Positions 30,714-39,653 of a stretch of DNA of 64,000 nt are shown here, in pieces. Below the pieces are notes generated by a model that did not search any database, was not told the origin of the DNA, and worked only from the letters and a program-made list of their open reading frames with translations. Made by a program: the position numbers and the translations under genes. Numbering within the stretch: the stretch's first letter is position 1; every line of letters begins with the position of its first letter. The stretch is taken from the NCBI GenBank assembly GCA_963765875.1, contig CAVXYK010000006.1:62001-126000 (forward strand). The letters run 5' to 3'. The stretch is from JAWKOK01 sp963765875. Lineage in GTDB: Bacteria; Chloroflexota; Anaerolineae; Caldilineales; Caldilineaceae.

Positions 30714-33251
30714 ATGACAGAACAAGGTCCGTCCCAAAACCCGAAATCATGAGCCCGGCCGGCTATTGGCCTCAGCTTCTGGCCGCTATAGAGGCCGGCG
30801 CCGATGCCGTCTACTTCGGGCTGAACCACTTCTCGAGCGCGTGGCAAGGTCGGTTTCACACTAGTGGAGCTACCCGAGGTGATGCGCACCCTGCATCGGC
30901 GCGGGGTCAAGGGCTATGTGACTTTCAACACACTGGTCTTCGATCACGAACTGGGCCGGGCAACGGAAGCCCTGGCTGAGATCGCGGCCGCCGGCGCAGA
31001 TTCCGTCATTGTCCAGGATGTGGCAATCGCCCAGCTTGCCGGCCAGATCGCGCCGGATCTTGCCGTGCACGGCAGCACCCAGATGAGCATCACCAGTGTC
31101 GAGGGCATTGCCCTGGCCCAGAGCTTCGGCGTCAGCCGGGTGGTGATGGCGCGGGAGCTGTCGCTGGCAGACGTGCGCACAATCCGCGCACAGACGGATT
31201 GCGAGCTGGAGATGTTCGTCCATGGAGCGCTCTGCGTTTCCTATTCGGGACAGTGTTTCTCGTCTGAGGCGTGGGGCGGACGCAGCGCCAACCGAGGACA
31301 GTGTGCTCAGGCCTGTCGCCTTCCCTACGAGATGATTGTCGATGACGAGCTCAAGCCGCTGGCCGATGCACGCTATCTACTCTCGCCGGGCGACCTCTAT
31401 GCCTTGAAGCAGATGCCCGAGATCGTTGAGATCGGCATTTCGGCACTGAAGATCGAAGGCCGTTACAAGGATGCGGACTATGTAGCGTTGACAACCCAGG
31501 CCTACCGCCAGGCCGTGGACCAAGCCTGGGCAGGACTGCCGCTGAATATCAATCCCGCACAGGAGCTGCAATTGGAGCAGGTCTATTCGCGTGGCCTTGG
31601 ACCCCATTTTGTGAACGGCACAAATCACCAAACTGTGGTCGATGGCCGTTTCCCCGGCCACCGTGGCGTGCTGATGGGGCAGGTGACCTACGTGGGCGAC
31701 AGGAGCATCCAGATCGAACCCGAGGCTGCCAACGAGATCGCACCGCTCAAGGCCGGCGATGGCGTTGTCTTTGATGCGGCCGATTGGCGCAGCCCGACCG
31801 AGGATGAAGAGGGCGGTCGGATCTATCACGTCTGGTCGTTGGACGACGGACAGCTGGAACTGGATTTCGCCTACGGCTCCATCGACTTCGATAGCATCCG
31901 TGTGGGTGACCGGCTCTGGCGTACCGACGATCCGGAGCTGGACAGGGTAACCAAGCAGTACACTCAGGCAGCCACGCCGGTGTATAGGCGACCGGTCTCG
32001 GTCCAGATCACGGCCCACGAAGGCTCGCCGCTGGTGTCACATTGGACGCTGGATGAACATCCCGAGATCCAGGCAATTGTCAAATCCGACGATCCACTCA
32101 CGGCGGCGCGCACGCAAGGACTGAACGAGGAGTTTGCCCGTGGGCAATTGGGGCGCCTGGGCAACACGCCCTACAAGCTGGCGGGGCTGGAACTCGACAT
32201 TGAGGGCAACCCGTTCACGCCCAGTTCACTGCTCAACAGTCTGCGGCGTACGGCCGTCGACCAACTCAAGCAACAGCAGAATGAGCCTAAGCCGGTCACC
32301 TTGAACGATCCGGTCGACGTATTGGCTGCGGCGACAGCTCAGCCTAGACAACACGCTCGACCGTCCTCTGCGGCTCAGGAGATGACGCCGCAGCTGCATC
32401 TGTTGGTGCGCACCCCGGCTCAGCTTGACGCAGCCACCGAGCTCAGCCCAGCCAGCATCACCCTCGACTATCTGGATCTATACGGTTTGCGGCCAGCGGT
32501 CGAGCGGGTCCAAGAGAGCGGCATCACGGCTCGTGTGGCCAGCCCGCGTATTCTCAAGCCCAATGAACAGCGAATCGTCAACTTCTTGCTGCGGCTCAAC
32601 TGTCAGATTCTGGTTCGATCGGGTGGGCTGTTGCAGGCACTACGGGAGAACGATCACCCCGAACTGATCGGCGACTTCAGCCTCAACGCGGCCAACGCGC
32701 TGTCGGCCGACACATTCCTGGCGTTGGGATTGCAGCGATTGACGCCTACCCACGATCTGAACGCCGATCAAGTTTCTGAACTGGCGCGTACCGTCGGTCC
32801 CGAACAATTCGAGGTGGTGGCCTACCAGCATTTGCCGGTCTTCCACACCGAGCATTGCGTTTTCTGCCGCTTTCTGTCAGAGGGCACCAGCATCAAGGAC
32901 TGCGGCCATCCATGCGAATCGCATCGAGTGGCGCTCCGCGATGTCCACGGACGCGCGCACCCGGTCATGGCTGATGTGGGCTGTCGCAACACGGTCTTCG
33001 GGGCGGAGGCCCAAGAGGCCAGCCTCTATCTCGATCGCTGGCAAGGGGCCGGCATTCGCCACTATCGCTTGGAGTTTGTCGATGAGGATGGAGAGACGGT
33101 CACCAAGGTCGCTCAGCTTTTCCGCAAGGCGCTGAACAAGCAGATGACAACCGAGGAGTTGACCATCCAGCTCAGCCAGGTCGCGCCACAGGGCACGACC
33201 GAAGGTAGCCTCTTCGTGCCCAACGGTTTCATGGAATTGCCGGTCCTGTAG
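30714..33251 (+). CDS. U32-family peptidase / radical-modification protein (two frame breaks)
   Basis: A protein of about 845 residues after joining. It opens KPEIMSPAGYWPQLLAAIEA and GADAVYFGL, then has the U32 signature ELEMFVHGALCVSYSGQC and CAQACRLPYEM, with cysteines likely binding an iron-sulfur cluster. A DUF3656-like middle follows, and a C-terminal Cys group (CVFCRFL, DCGHPCE). U32 proteins include collagenase-like peptidases and RNA hydroxylation factors (RlhA, TrhP); the long architecture fits the RlhA/YdcP side. Frame breaks lie near 30745 and 30835 (one extra G restores FSARGKVGFTLVELPE). Its 3' end overlaps the convergent SRAP gene by 23 bases. Confidence 0.85.
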
Positions 33252-33924
33252 GCTCGATACATTCCGCCCCCTCGTTGCGCGGATTGCTGACGTAGGAGGA
33301 GACGGGGACGCCCTTCATTTTGCCGGCGTCGAACGGACGCAGCAGATGGCGGATCATTGAGAGATGCTCCCTGGGGTCATCTCCACCACTACCCAGCCAA
33401 TCCTCGTAGTCCAGTGGATCGACGATCACGGGCATACGATTGTGGATCGGTTCGACCAATTCGTTGGGTGTCGTCGTGAGAATCGTACAGGTCTCCAATT
33501 CGGAGCCATCCGGACCAATCCAATGCTCCCACAGGCCAGCGAAGGCAAACGGGCTGTCGTCAGCCATGCCGAAATAGTAGGGCTGCTTGCGCGAACCGAG
33601 CTTCTGCCATTCGTAGAATCCGTCAGCAGGAATCAGGCAACGCCGCCGCTTGTAGGCGGCCCGGAAAGAGGGCTTCTCGGACGCCGTCTCTGACCGGGCG
33701 TTGATCATACGCGCGCCGATGGACGGATCCTTGGCCCAGGATGGAATCAGGCCCCAGATCGTCAACGCCCACTCACGCTCTTGCGTCGCTTTGTCCATGC
33801 GCACCAGCCCCACCGGCTGGGTCGGCGCAATGTTGTATCGTGGTACGAGAACCGGCTCGCTGGACAGGCCGAACAGCAACGCCAATTGATCCGCCGGTGC
33901 CCGTAACATAAATCGTCCACACAT
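33229..33924 (-). CDS. SRAP (HMCES/YedK) abasic-site protein
   Basis: Forms a thiazolidine crosslink with abasic sites in single-stranded DNA. 231 residues starting MCGRF, so Cys2 becomes the N-terminal nucleophile after Met removal. Active-site residues are seen in INARSET (Asn), GFYEW (Glu) and PIHNRMPV (His). AGGAGG precedes ATG 33924. It is complete and convergent with the U32 gene. Confidence 0.93.
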   Translation of the reverse strand: MCGRFMLRAPADQLALLFGLSSEPVLVPRYNIAPTQPVGLVRMDKATQEREWALTIWGLIPSWAKDPSIGARMINARSETASEKPSFRAAYKRRRCLIPADGFYEWQKLGSRKQPYYFGMADDSPFAFAGLWEHWIGPDGSELETCTILTTTPNELVEPIHNRMPVIVDPLDYEDWLGSGGDDPREHLSMIRHLLRPFDAGKMKGVPVSSYVSNPRNEGAECIEPTGPAIP

Positions 33925-33992
33925 GATCGAACCTCCTTGTGACACAAGTATTTTTCAGCAGAACGGCCCGCACCTTTCCAAACAGCCTGCCT

Positions 33993-34550
33993 CTACGGCG
34001 ACCAGACTGGGTCACGGTCCGAGGATCGTGGATTATTGGTGAGGTTTGTCTGAGCAGTGCCGTCGGCGTTCATTATGTAGATATCCCAATTTCCGTCTCG
34101 GTCGCTGTCAAAGGCGATTTCGCTGCCATCAGGGGACCAGGTGGGTTCGCTGTCGTTGCCCGGATTATTGGAAAGGTTTGTTGGACCACTGCCGTCGGCG
34201 TTCATCACGTAGGTCTCATGATTTCCATCTCGGTAGCTGTCAAAGGCGATTTCGCTGCCATCAGGGGACCAGGTGGGTTCGCTGTCGTTGCCCGGATTAT
34301 TGGAAAGGTTTGTTGGACCACTGCCGTCGGCGTTCATCACGTAGGTCTCATGATTTCCATCTCGGTAGCTGTCAAAGGCGATTTCGCTGCCATCAGGGGA
34401 CCAGGTGGGTTCGCTGTCGTTGCCCGGATTATTGGAAAGGTTTGTCGGACCAGTACCGTCGGCGTTCATGACATAAATTTCGCCATTTCCGTCCCGGTCG
34501 CTGTCAAAGGTAATCTTGCCGCCGTCAGGTGACCAGGCAGGGTTGCTGTC
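33993..34550 (-). pseudogene. Downstream part of PD40 repeat protein, cut off by in-frame TAA
   Basis: In the same frame as the upstream PD40 gene and continuing its 44-residue repeats (MNADGSGPTNLSNNPGND, WSPDGSEIAFDSYRDGN), but separated by TAA at 34551-34553 where the repeats have an Asn-type codon. Repeats at 34107-34238 and 34239-34370 are identical at the DNA level. It ends mid-motif at WSP. Either a decayed gene end or a sequence error in a repeated region. Confidence 0.65.
34107..34502. repeat. Three tandem 132-bp repeats
   Basis: Each unit begins GTCAAAGGCGATTTCGCTGC and encodes 44 residues on the minus strand. Units 1 and 2 (34107-34238, 34239-34370) are identical; unit 3 matches for its first 80 bases or so. 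This implies recent duplication. Confidence 0.9.
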
Positions 34551-35189
34551 TTAGCCCGGATTAATGGTGAGCCTTGTCTGACCAGCGCCATCGATTTTCA
34601 TTACATAGATATCATCATCTCCAACTCGGTCGCTGACAAATGCGATCTTGCCGCCGTCAGGCGACCAGACAGGCCTGTAGTCAATGGCTGGATTTTTAGT
34701 AAGGTTAGTCTGTTCAGTGCCGTCAGCGTTCATTATGTGGATATCCCAGTTTTCGTCTCGGTCGCTGACAAATGCGATCTTGCTGCCGTCAGGAGACCAG
34801 GTGGGGCTGTTGGCACGGCGTAGGCTATTTGTAAGGTTTGTCTGGCCGGTACCATCGGCACTCACTACGTAGATATCCCAGTTTTCGCCTTGGTCGTTGA
34901 CGAAGGCGATCTTGCTTCCGTCAGGCGACCAGGCGGGGCTGCGATCGTGACCCGGATTATTGGTGAGTTTTGCCTGACCAGAGGTATCGGCGTTCACCAA
35001 GGAGATATCGCTCCCGTGGTGACTTGGGACAGAGAAGCTGGTAAAGGCGATCTTGCTGCCGCCAACGGGTCCACTGTTCTCGATCAGTGGCAAGTACACT
35101 ACCCCTTGCCCTTTCGCTTCGGCCCATAGTGTTGCGACCGGTACGAGAACCAGTAAGAGTACGATCGCAATAAATAGCGGCTTACACAT
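34551..35189 (-). CDS. Secreted TolB-like PD40 beta-propeller protein
   Basis: Start ATG 35189 has a GGGAG site. A signal peptide (MCKPLFIAIVLLLVLVPVAT) is followed by KGQGVVYLPLIENSG, which carries the YLPLI motif. Then come PD40/WD40-like repeats with WSPDGSKIAFVSDRDENWDI. Four complete repeats precede the TAA stop; more follow in frame. Probably folds outside the membrane; ligand unknown. Confidence 0.82.
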   Translation of the reverse strand: MCKPLFIAIVLLLVLVPVATLWAEAKGQGVVYLPLIENSGPVGGSKIAFTSFSVPSHHGSDISLVNADTSGQAKLTNNPGHDRSPAWSPDGSKIAFVNDQGENWDIYVVSADGTGQTNLTNSLRRANSPTWSPDGSKIAFVSDRDENWDIHIMNADGTEQTNLTKNPAIDYRPVWSPDGGKIAFVSDRVGDDDIYVMKIDGAGQTRLTINPG

Positions 35190-35527
35190 AGGGGATCTCC
35201 CGTCTCTCGTGGTGCGAATTCTCCGATGCTTCGGCGAGACGGTCACTCTATCCTCAGAGTATTTCCGCGATTGTCTTCAACCGAGTCGCTACTTCAAAAA
35301 GGGTGCGCCTGCTCCGTCACTTCCTGAGATTGCCAACAGATTACCATAATCTGAAAGACACTGCCATCTTGGTTTTTTCAACATTTCTCAGTGGGTCACC
35401 CCAAGGCCTCACTCATTGGCGCCTCATTTCGTAGTCCGATTTTACTGCATTCAATGACTATTCAGAACCATTGATCAGCTGACCAGAATTGGATTTTGGC
35501 CGAAATCTCTGGCATACTGCCGTAACG

Positions 35528-36859
35528 ATGATCGAACAGGAAGCGCTACCTCAAAACGTTGCCCATATCCCACGCGGTGTCGCCGATTACTTCTGGCAAG
35601 AGGCTCAGGAGCGGCGCGCGCTGGAAGCCGAATTGCTGGAGACCTTCCGGCGTTGGGGCTATGGCGATGTGATTCCACCCATGTTTGAATTTGCCGACGT
35701 GCTCAACGCCCGGGCCAGCGCCAAACTTCAATCTCAATTGATTCGCTTTCTTGACCGCGACGGCAGTACCGTTGCCCTGCGCCCCGACATGACCATCGCT
35801 GTCGCACGCCTGGTGGCCACACGGCTACACGATCTGCCCATGCCCCAACGCTTCTGCTACGCGGGCAGCGTCTTTCGCCACATCGAAACCCAGGGCGGCC
35901 GGCAGCGAGAGTTTCGCCAAGCCGGCATCGAACTGATCGGCGCGGCCAGACCCCAGGCCGATGCCGAGGTGCTGGCCTTAACCGTCGAGGCCATGCGCGT
36001 TGCCGGTCTGCACGACTTTCGGCTGGTCATCGGCCAGCTTCAATTCTTCACCGGGCTGCTCAAAGATCTGAACCTGAATCCGATCCAGCAGCAGGCATTG
36101 CACCAGGCCATCAATCGCAACAGCGCGCCTGCGTTGGAAGACTTTTTCCGCGACGTGCCCCTTCGCACCCAGCAGCGACATTCGGTTGAGGCACTGCCCT
36201 CTCTTAGCGGCAGCGATCCCGAAATCGTGATTGACCGGGCCGACCGGCTCTGTCTCAACTACACCATGCACGCGGCGTTGGAGAACCTGCGCGCCATCGT
36301 CAACAGCCTGGACGCTTTTGGCATGGCCGACACCGTGATCCTCGACCTCACCGAAATCAATGATCTCGGCTACTACACCGGCCTCACCTTTGAGGCATTG
36401 GCTCCAGGGCAAGGATTCTCGCTGGCAGGCGGTGGACGCTACGATAATCTTGTCGGCACATTTGGCGATCCACAGCCGGCCGTGGGTGTGGCGTTGGGCG
36501 TGGATCGACTGCTGCTGGCCAACCGATCTCAGCTGGGTGAAGTGACAGGGACCGAACCCAATCCGCCACAAGTTCTGGTCAACACAGGCGACAGCGCAGC
36601 CTGCCTACGGTGGATACGTCACCAGCGGGAGCAGGGCATCAGGGTCAAAGTTGACGTCTGCGATCTGGACGGTCCAAAGCTCTGGGGAATGGCGCAGCGC
36701 ATGGAAATTCCGACTGCGTTGGTCTGGACCGACGACGGCGTTGAAGTCTATGAGGGAACTGCACAGGTGCGGCCTGCCCGCTTTCTCACTCACGCTCAGG
36801 CCGCCACACTGTGGCAGAGTGGTGGGGGGGAGAGCAGTGGGGGACAGAATGCAGACTGA
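35528..36859 (+). CDS. hisZ: ATP phosphoribosyltransferase regulatory subunit HisZ
   Basis: A HisRS-like protein that activates short-form HisG in histidine synthesis. 443 residues from ATG 35528 (an earlier in-frame ATG at 35489 lacks homology). Class II motifs: RGVADYFWQEA, VALRPDMTIAVARLVATR, and RQAGIELIGAARPQADAEV, but without the full catalytic HisRS set. It overlaps hisG by 11 bases. Confidence 0.9.
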   Translation: MIEQEALPQNVAHIPRGVADYFWQEAQERRALEAELLETFRRWGYGDVIPPMFEFADVLNARASAKLQSQLIRFLDRDGSTVALRPDMTIAVARLVATRLHDLPMPQRFCYAGSVFRHIETQGGRQREFRQAGIELIGAARPQADAEVLALTVEAMRVAGLHDFRLVIGQLQFFTGLLKDLNLNPIQQQALHQAINRNSAPALEDFFRDVPLRTQQRHSVEALPSLSGSDPEIVIDRADRLCLNYTMHAALENLRAIVNSLDAFGMADTVILDLTEINDLGYYTGLTFEALAPGQGFSLAGGGRYDNLVGTFGDPQPAVGVALGVDRLLLANRSQLGEVTGTEPNPPQVLVNTGDSAACLRWIRHQREQGIRVKVDVCDLDGPKLWGMAQRMEIPTALVWTDDGVEVYEGTAQVRPARFLTHAQAATLWQSGGGESSGGQNAD

Positions 36860-37523
36860 AGAATTGCTGGTCGCCTTGCCAAAAGGGCGCATGGCAGACC
36901 AGGCCGTCGAACTGATGGCCACCGCCGGCCTCTCGCAGCCGAGGGGGGACATGGGGCGCAAACTCGTCATCCCCAGTGAGGACGGCAGTTTGCGCTACAT
37001 CATGGCCAAACCGAGCGACGTCCCGACCTACGTCGAGTATGGTGCAGCCGACATCGGAATCTGTGGCCTGGACACGTTGCGCGAGGGGGGTCGGAAGGTC
37101 TACGAGCCACTGCTTCTTCCATTTGGCTATTGCCATCTCAGTCTGTGCGGACCGGCGGATCGACCGGACACGCCACTGCGATACGAGAGCCAGCCGCGGG
37201 TGGCCACCAAGTACCCTAAGTTGACGATCGACTTCTTTCGCGAGCGAGGCGTCAACGCCGAGATCATTGCCCTCAACGGATCGGTAGAGTTGGGGCCGTT
37301 GGTCGGTCTGGCCGACCTAATCGTGGATCTGGTCGAGACAGGCGGGACGTTACGGGCCAATGGGCTGGTCGAGATACGCCAGTTGATGCAGAGTCAAGCC
37401 GTCCTGATCGTCAACCGCGCGTCATTTCGATTGAAGGCCGATCAAGTTCGCAATGTGATCGCTTCGTTGCGTCAGGCCATTGAGGCCACACAGACCCAAA
37501 CAATCCAGGATATGCCAGAATGA
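36849..37523 (+). CDS. hisG: ATP phosphoribosyltransferase HisG, short form
   Basis: The first step of histidine synthesis (ATP + PRPP). 224 residues with no C-terminal regulatory domain, as expected beside HisZ. Motifs: LVALPKGRMADQAVELM, VEYGAADIGICGLDTL, ADLIVDLVETGGTLRANGL. ATG 36849 follows a GGGGGA site inside the hisZ end. The stop overlaps the next start by 4 bases. Confidence 0.92.
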   Translation: MQTEELLVALPKGRMADQAVELMATAGLSQPRGDMGRKLVIPSEDGSLRYIMAKPSDVPTYVEYGAADIGICGLDTLREGGRKVYEPLLLPFGYCHLSLCGPADRPDTPLRYESQPRVATKYPKLTIDFFRERGVNAEIIALNGSVELGPLVGLADLIVDLVETGGTLRANGLVEIRQLMQSQAVLIVNRASFRLKADQVRNVIASLRQAIEATQTQTIQDMPE

Positions 37524-38071
37524 CCAAAATTGTCGAGTCGGATCTGATTCAAGGCGTGAAATTTGCCGAGTTGCGAGCATTTGGCGACGAGAGAGGCCGG
37601 TTCATGGAGACCTTTCGCACGGAATGGTTTCCGGAACGCAGCTTCGATGTTGTGCAGACAAACCGCAGCGACAGCATCGCCGGCGTCTTGCGCGGCCTCC
37701 ACTACCACTTCAAGCAGATCGACTATTGGTACGTGCCCAAAGGCATGATCCGGGTGGGCATGGCCGATCTGCGGCGTGGATCGCCCACATTCGGGAACAG
37801 CCAGGTGATCGAGATTGGCGACGAAAACCAGACTGGCATCTTTGTCCCGACAGGTGTCGCCCATGGTTTTCTGGCGCTGACTGACGTCATACTGACCTAT
37901 CTTGTAGATAACACATACGACGGCGGAGACGAGCTGGGCGTGGCCTGGAACGATCCACAGTTGGCGGTGGCATGGGGTGTGAACGAGGCGATTCTGTCAG
38001 AGCGAGATCGGGTGAACCCATGTCTCGCCGAGATTGCCGAAGAGTTGATGCCGACCTTTGCCACGCCATAA
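37520..38071 (+). CDS. rfbC: dTDP-4-dehydrorhamnose 3,5-epimerase family protein
   Basis: A cupin that epimerises a dTDP-4-keto sugar. 183 residues: FGDERGRFMETFR, NRSDSIAGVLRGLHYH (catalytic His), VPTGVAHGFLALTD, YLVDNTYDGGDELGVAWNDP. It is translationally coupled to hisG (ATGA), an odd partnership; no other rml genes are present. Substrate specificity is not certain. Confidence 0.85.
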   Translation: MTKIVESDLIQGVKFAELRAFGDERGRFMETFRTEWFPERSFDVVQTNRSDSIAGVLRGLHYHFKQIDYWYVPKGMIRVGMADLRRGSPTFGNSQVIEIGDENQTGIFVPTGVAHGFLALTDVILTYLVDNTYDGGDELGVAWNDPQLAVAWGVNEAILSERDRVNPCLAEIAEELMPTFATP

Positions 38072-38177
38072 CACGGCGTTGCCCGACAGAATCATCATAG
38101 ACGCTACCGAGCGCACTGTATCGGCGGCCCACATAGGCGATTGAAGCAGAAGAAGACAGCGAGGGAGCAAGCAGATT

Positions 38178-39062
38178 ATGAGTGACAAGATCCGTTTCGG
38201 CGTCATTGGCGGCAGTGGCGTCTATAACATGGAAGCGCTGGAGGAGATTGAAGAGATCGCGCTGGAAACGCCATTTGGCTCGCCGTCGGATAGTTTCATC
38301 GTGGGAACATTAGCGGGGCAACGGGTAGCCTTCCTGGCCCGCCATGGACGTGGTCACACCATCAGCCCGACCCGACTGAACCAACGCGCCAACATCTACG
38401 GCTTCAAAATGCTGGGCGTGGAATATCTAATCGGCGTCAGTGCATCGGGCAGCCTGCGCGAACGGCTCGAGCCGGGCCACATCGTCATTCCGTCTCAGCT
38501 CTTCGACCGCACCAGCAGGCGCACCTGCTCCTTCTTTGACGACCCTGACCTCGGGACTGAAGGACTTGTCGCCCATGTAGGCGTCGCCGATCCCTTCTGC
38601 CCAATGCTCAGCCAAGTCTGCTATCAAGCTGTTGCCGACACAGGCAGCCCGGTTCACATGGGCGGCAATTTCATTACGATTGAGGGTCCGCGCTTTAGCA
38701 CCAAACTTGAGAGCGAAGTCTTTCGCAGCTGGGGAATGGACCTTATCGGCATGACCACAACGCCCGAAGCCCAGCTCGCCTGTGAGGCCGAGATGAGCTA
38801 TGCCGTCATGGCCCACATCACCGACTATGACGTCTGGCACGAGAGCGAAGAGCAGGTGACCGTGGAGATGGTGGTGCAGACGGTACAGCGCAATGCCGAT
38901 GTAGCGAAAGAGGCCGTTGCCAACGCCATCCGCCTGCTGGCGGATGCAGGTCCATCTCCACGAGATGGGTCACTGGCCACAGCCATCATGAGTGACAAGA
39001 GCAAGGTCGATCCGGCAGTGGTCGAGCGTTTGCAGGCCATTGTCGGACCTTACTTCGAGTAG
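38178..39062 (+). CDS. mtnP: 5'-methylthioadenosine phosphorylase
   Basis: Splits methylthioadenosine with phosphate to adenine and methylthioribose-1-phosphate. 294 residues: GVIGGSGVYNMEAL, ARHGRGHTISPTRLNQRANI, GNFITIEGPRFSTKLES, GMTTTPEAQLACEAEMSYAV. The GMTTTPEAQLACE segment supports the MTA rather than inosine class. It stands alone with a clear gap on each side. Confidence 0.92.
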   Translation: MSDKIRFGVIGGSGVYNMEALEEIEEIALETPFGSPSDSFIVGTLAGQRVAFLARHGRGHTISPTRLNQRANIYGFKMLGVEYLIGVSASGSLRERLEPGHIVIPSQLFDRTSRRTCSFFDDPDLGTEGLVAHVGVADPFCPMLSQVCYQAVADTGSPVHMGGNFITIEGPRFSTKLESEVFRSWGMDLIGMTTTPEAQLACEAEMSYAVMAHITDYDVWHESEEQVTVEMVVQTVQRNADVAKEAVANAIRLLADAGPSPRDGSLATAIMSDKSKVDPAVVERLQAIVGPYFE

Positions 39063-39074
39063 ATGTCCGCAGAT

Positions 39075-39103
39075 TTGTCGAACCAGAACGGATGCGCTAT
39101 ACT
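39075..39103 (+). promoter_or_regulatory. Promoter of rpmG
   Basis: TTGTCG at 39075-39080 and TATACT at 39098-39103 with 17 bases between, about 50 bases before the L33 start. Confidence 0.6.
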
Positions 39104-39151
39104 ACTGCGAGTTTTTGCGGTAGAAAAAGTAGAACTGAAGGGAACTGAAAA

Positions 39152-39313
39152 ATGGCAAAAAGAGGACCCCGCGTGCTGGTGAAAATGCGCAGCACTGAGA
39201 GCTCTCACATGTATCTGACCTCGAAGAATCGACGCAATGATCCGTCAAGGCTCGAACTGAAAAAGTTCGATCCGACGCTACGTCGGCATGTGATCTACCG
39301 AGAATCCAAGTAG
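39152..39313 (+). CDS. rpmG: 50S ribosomal protein L33
   Basis: 53 residues beginning MAKRGPRVLVKMRSTESSHM, with YLTSKNRRNDPSRLELKKFD and ending VIYRESK. It lacks the CxxC zinc pairs, so it is the zinc-free form. AAGGGA lies upstream, and a promoter and terminator bracket it as a single-gene unit. Confidence 0.95.
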   Translation: MAKRGPRVLVKMRSTESSHMYLTSKNRRNDPSRLELKKFDPTLRRHVIYRESK

Positions 39314-39346
39314 AATTTTTCGGTAGCGAAATTAGCTGGAAAGATC

Positions 39347-39377
39347 AAAAGCGTAGCGGCGTTTGCCCTGCGCTTTT
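39347..39377 (+). terminator. Terminator of rpmG
   Basis: AAAAGCG pairs with CGCTTTT around a partly paired GC-rich interior, with a T5 run. The following 39378-39653 holds no clear gene. Confidence 0.65.
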
Positions 39378-39653
39378 TCTATTACTTGGAAGCCCCGGAT
39401 AGCGTGAGACAGGTTCTCAAGACGTCCAATATTTGAAATTTCGTACAGGTTCCGTATTCTCCTTGTCGCCCAAACGCTTAGGTGCGGGAACCATCTTGGT
39501 GTATGATCTGTTCTTAAGACAGGTTAAGTTGAAGATACAGACAAATCGTCGCTTATGTCAGCCTGGGCGAGTATGCTGCATTTGCGTCAAACCGCCACTG
39601 CAGCGGGTTTGTCTCGTCTATTGTGTTGTCGTAGCCGGAATGAGACTCAGTCC

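Noticed and set aside
34107..34502. Tandem repeats as a CRISPR array
   Set aside because: Units are 132 bases with no spacers and encode 44-residue PD40 repeats in frame.
33939..34532. Long plus-strand frames with tandem identical peptides opposite the PD40 gene
   Set aside because: They are the antisense of the 132-bp repeats; the minus strand gives recognisable WSPDG propeller repeats, a signal peptide and a ribosome site.
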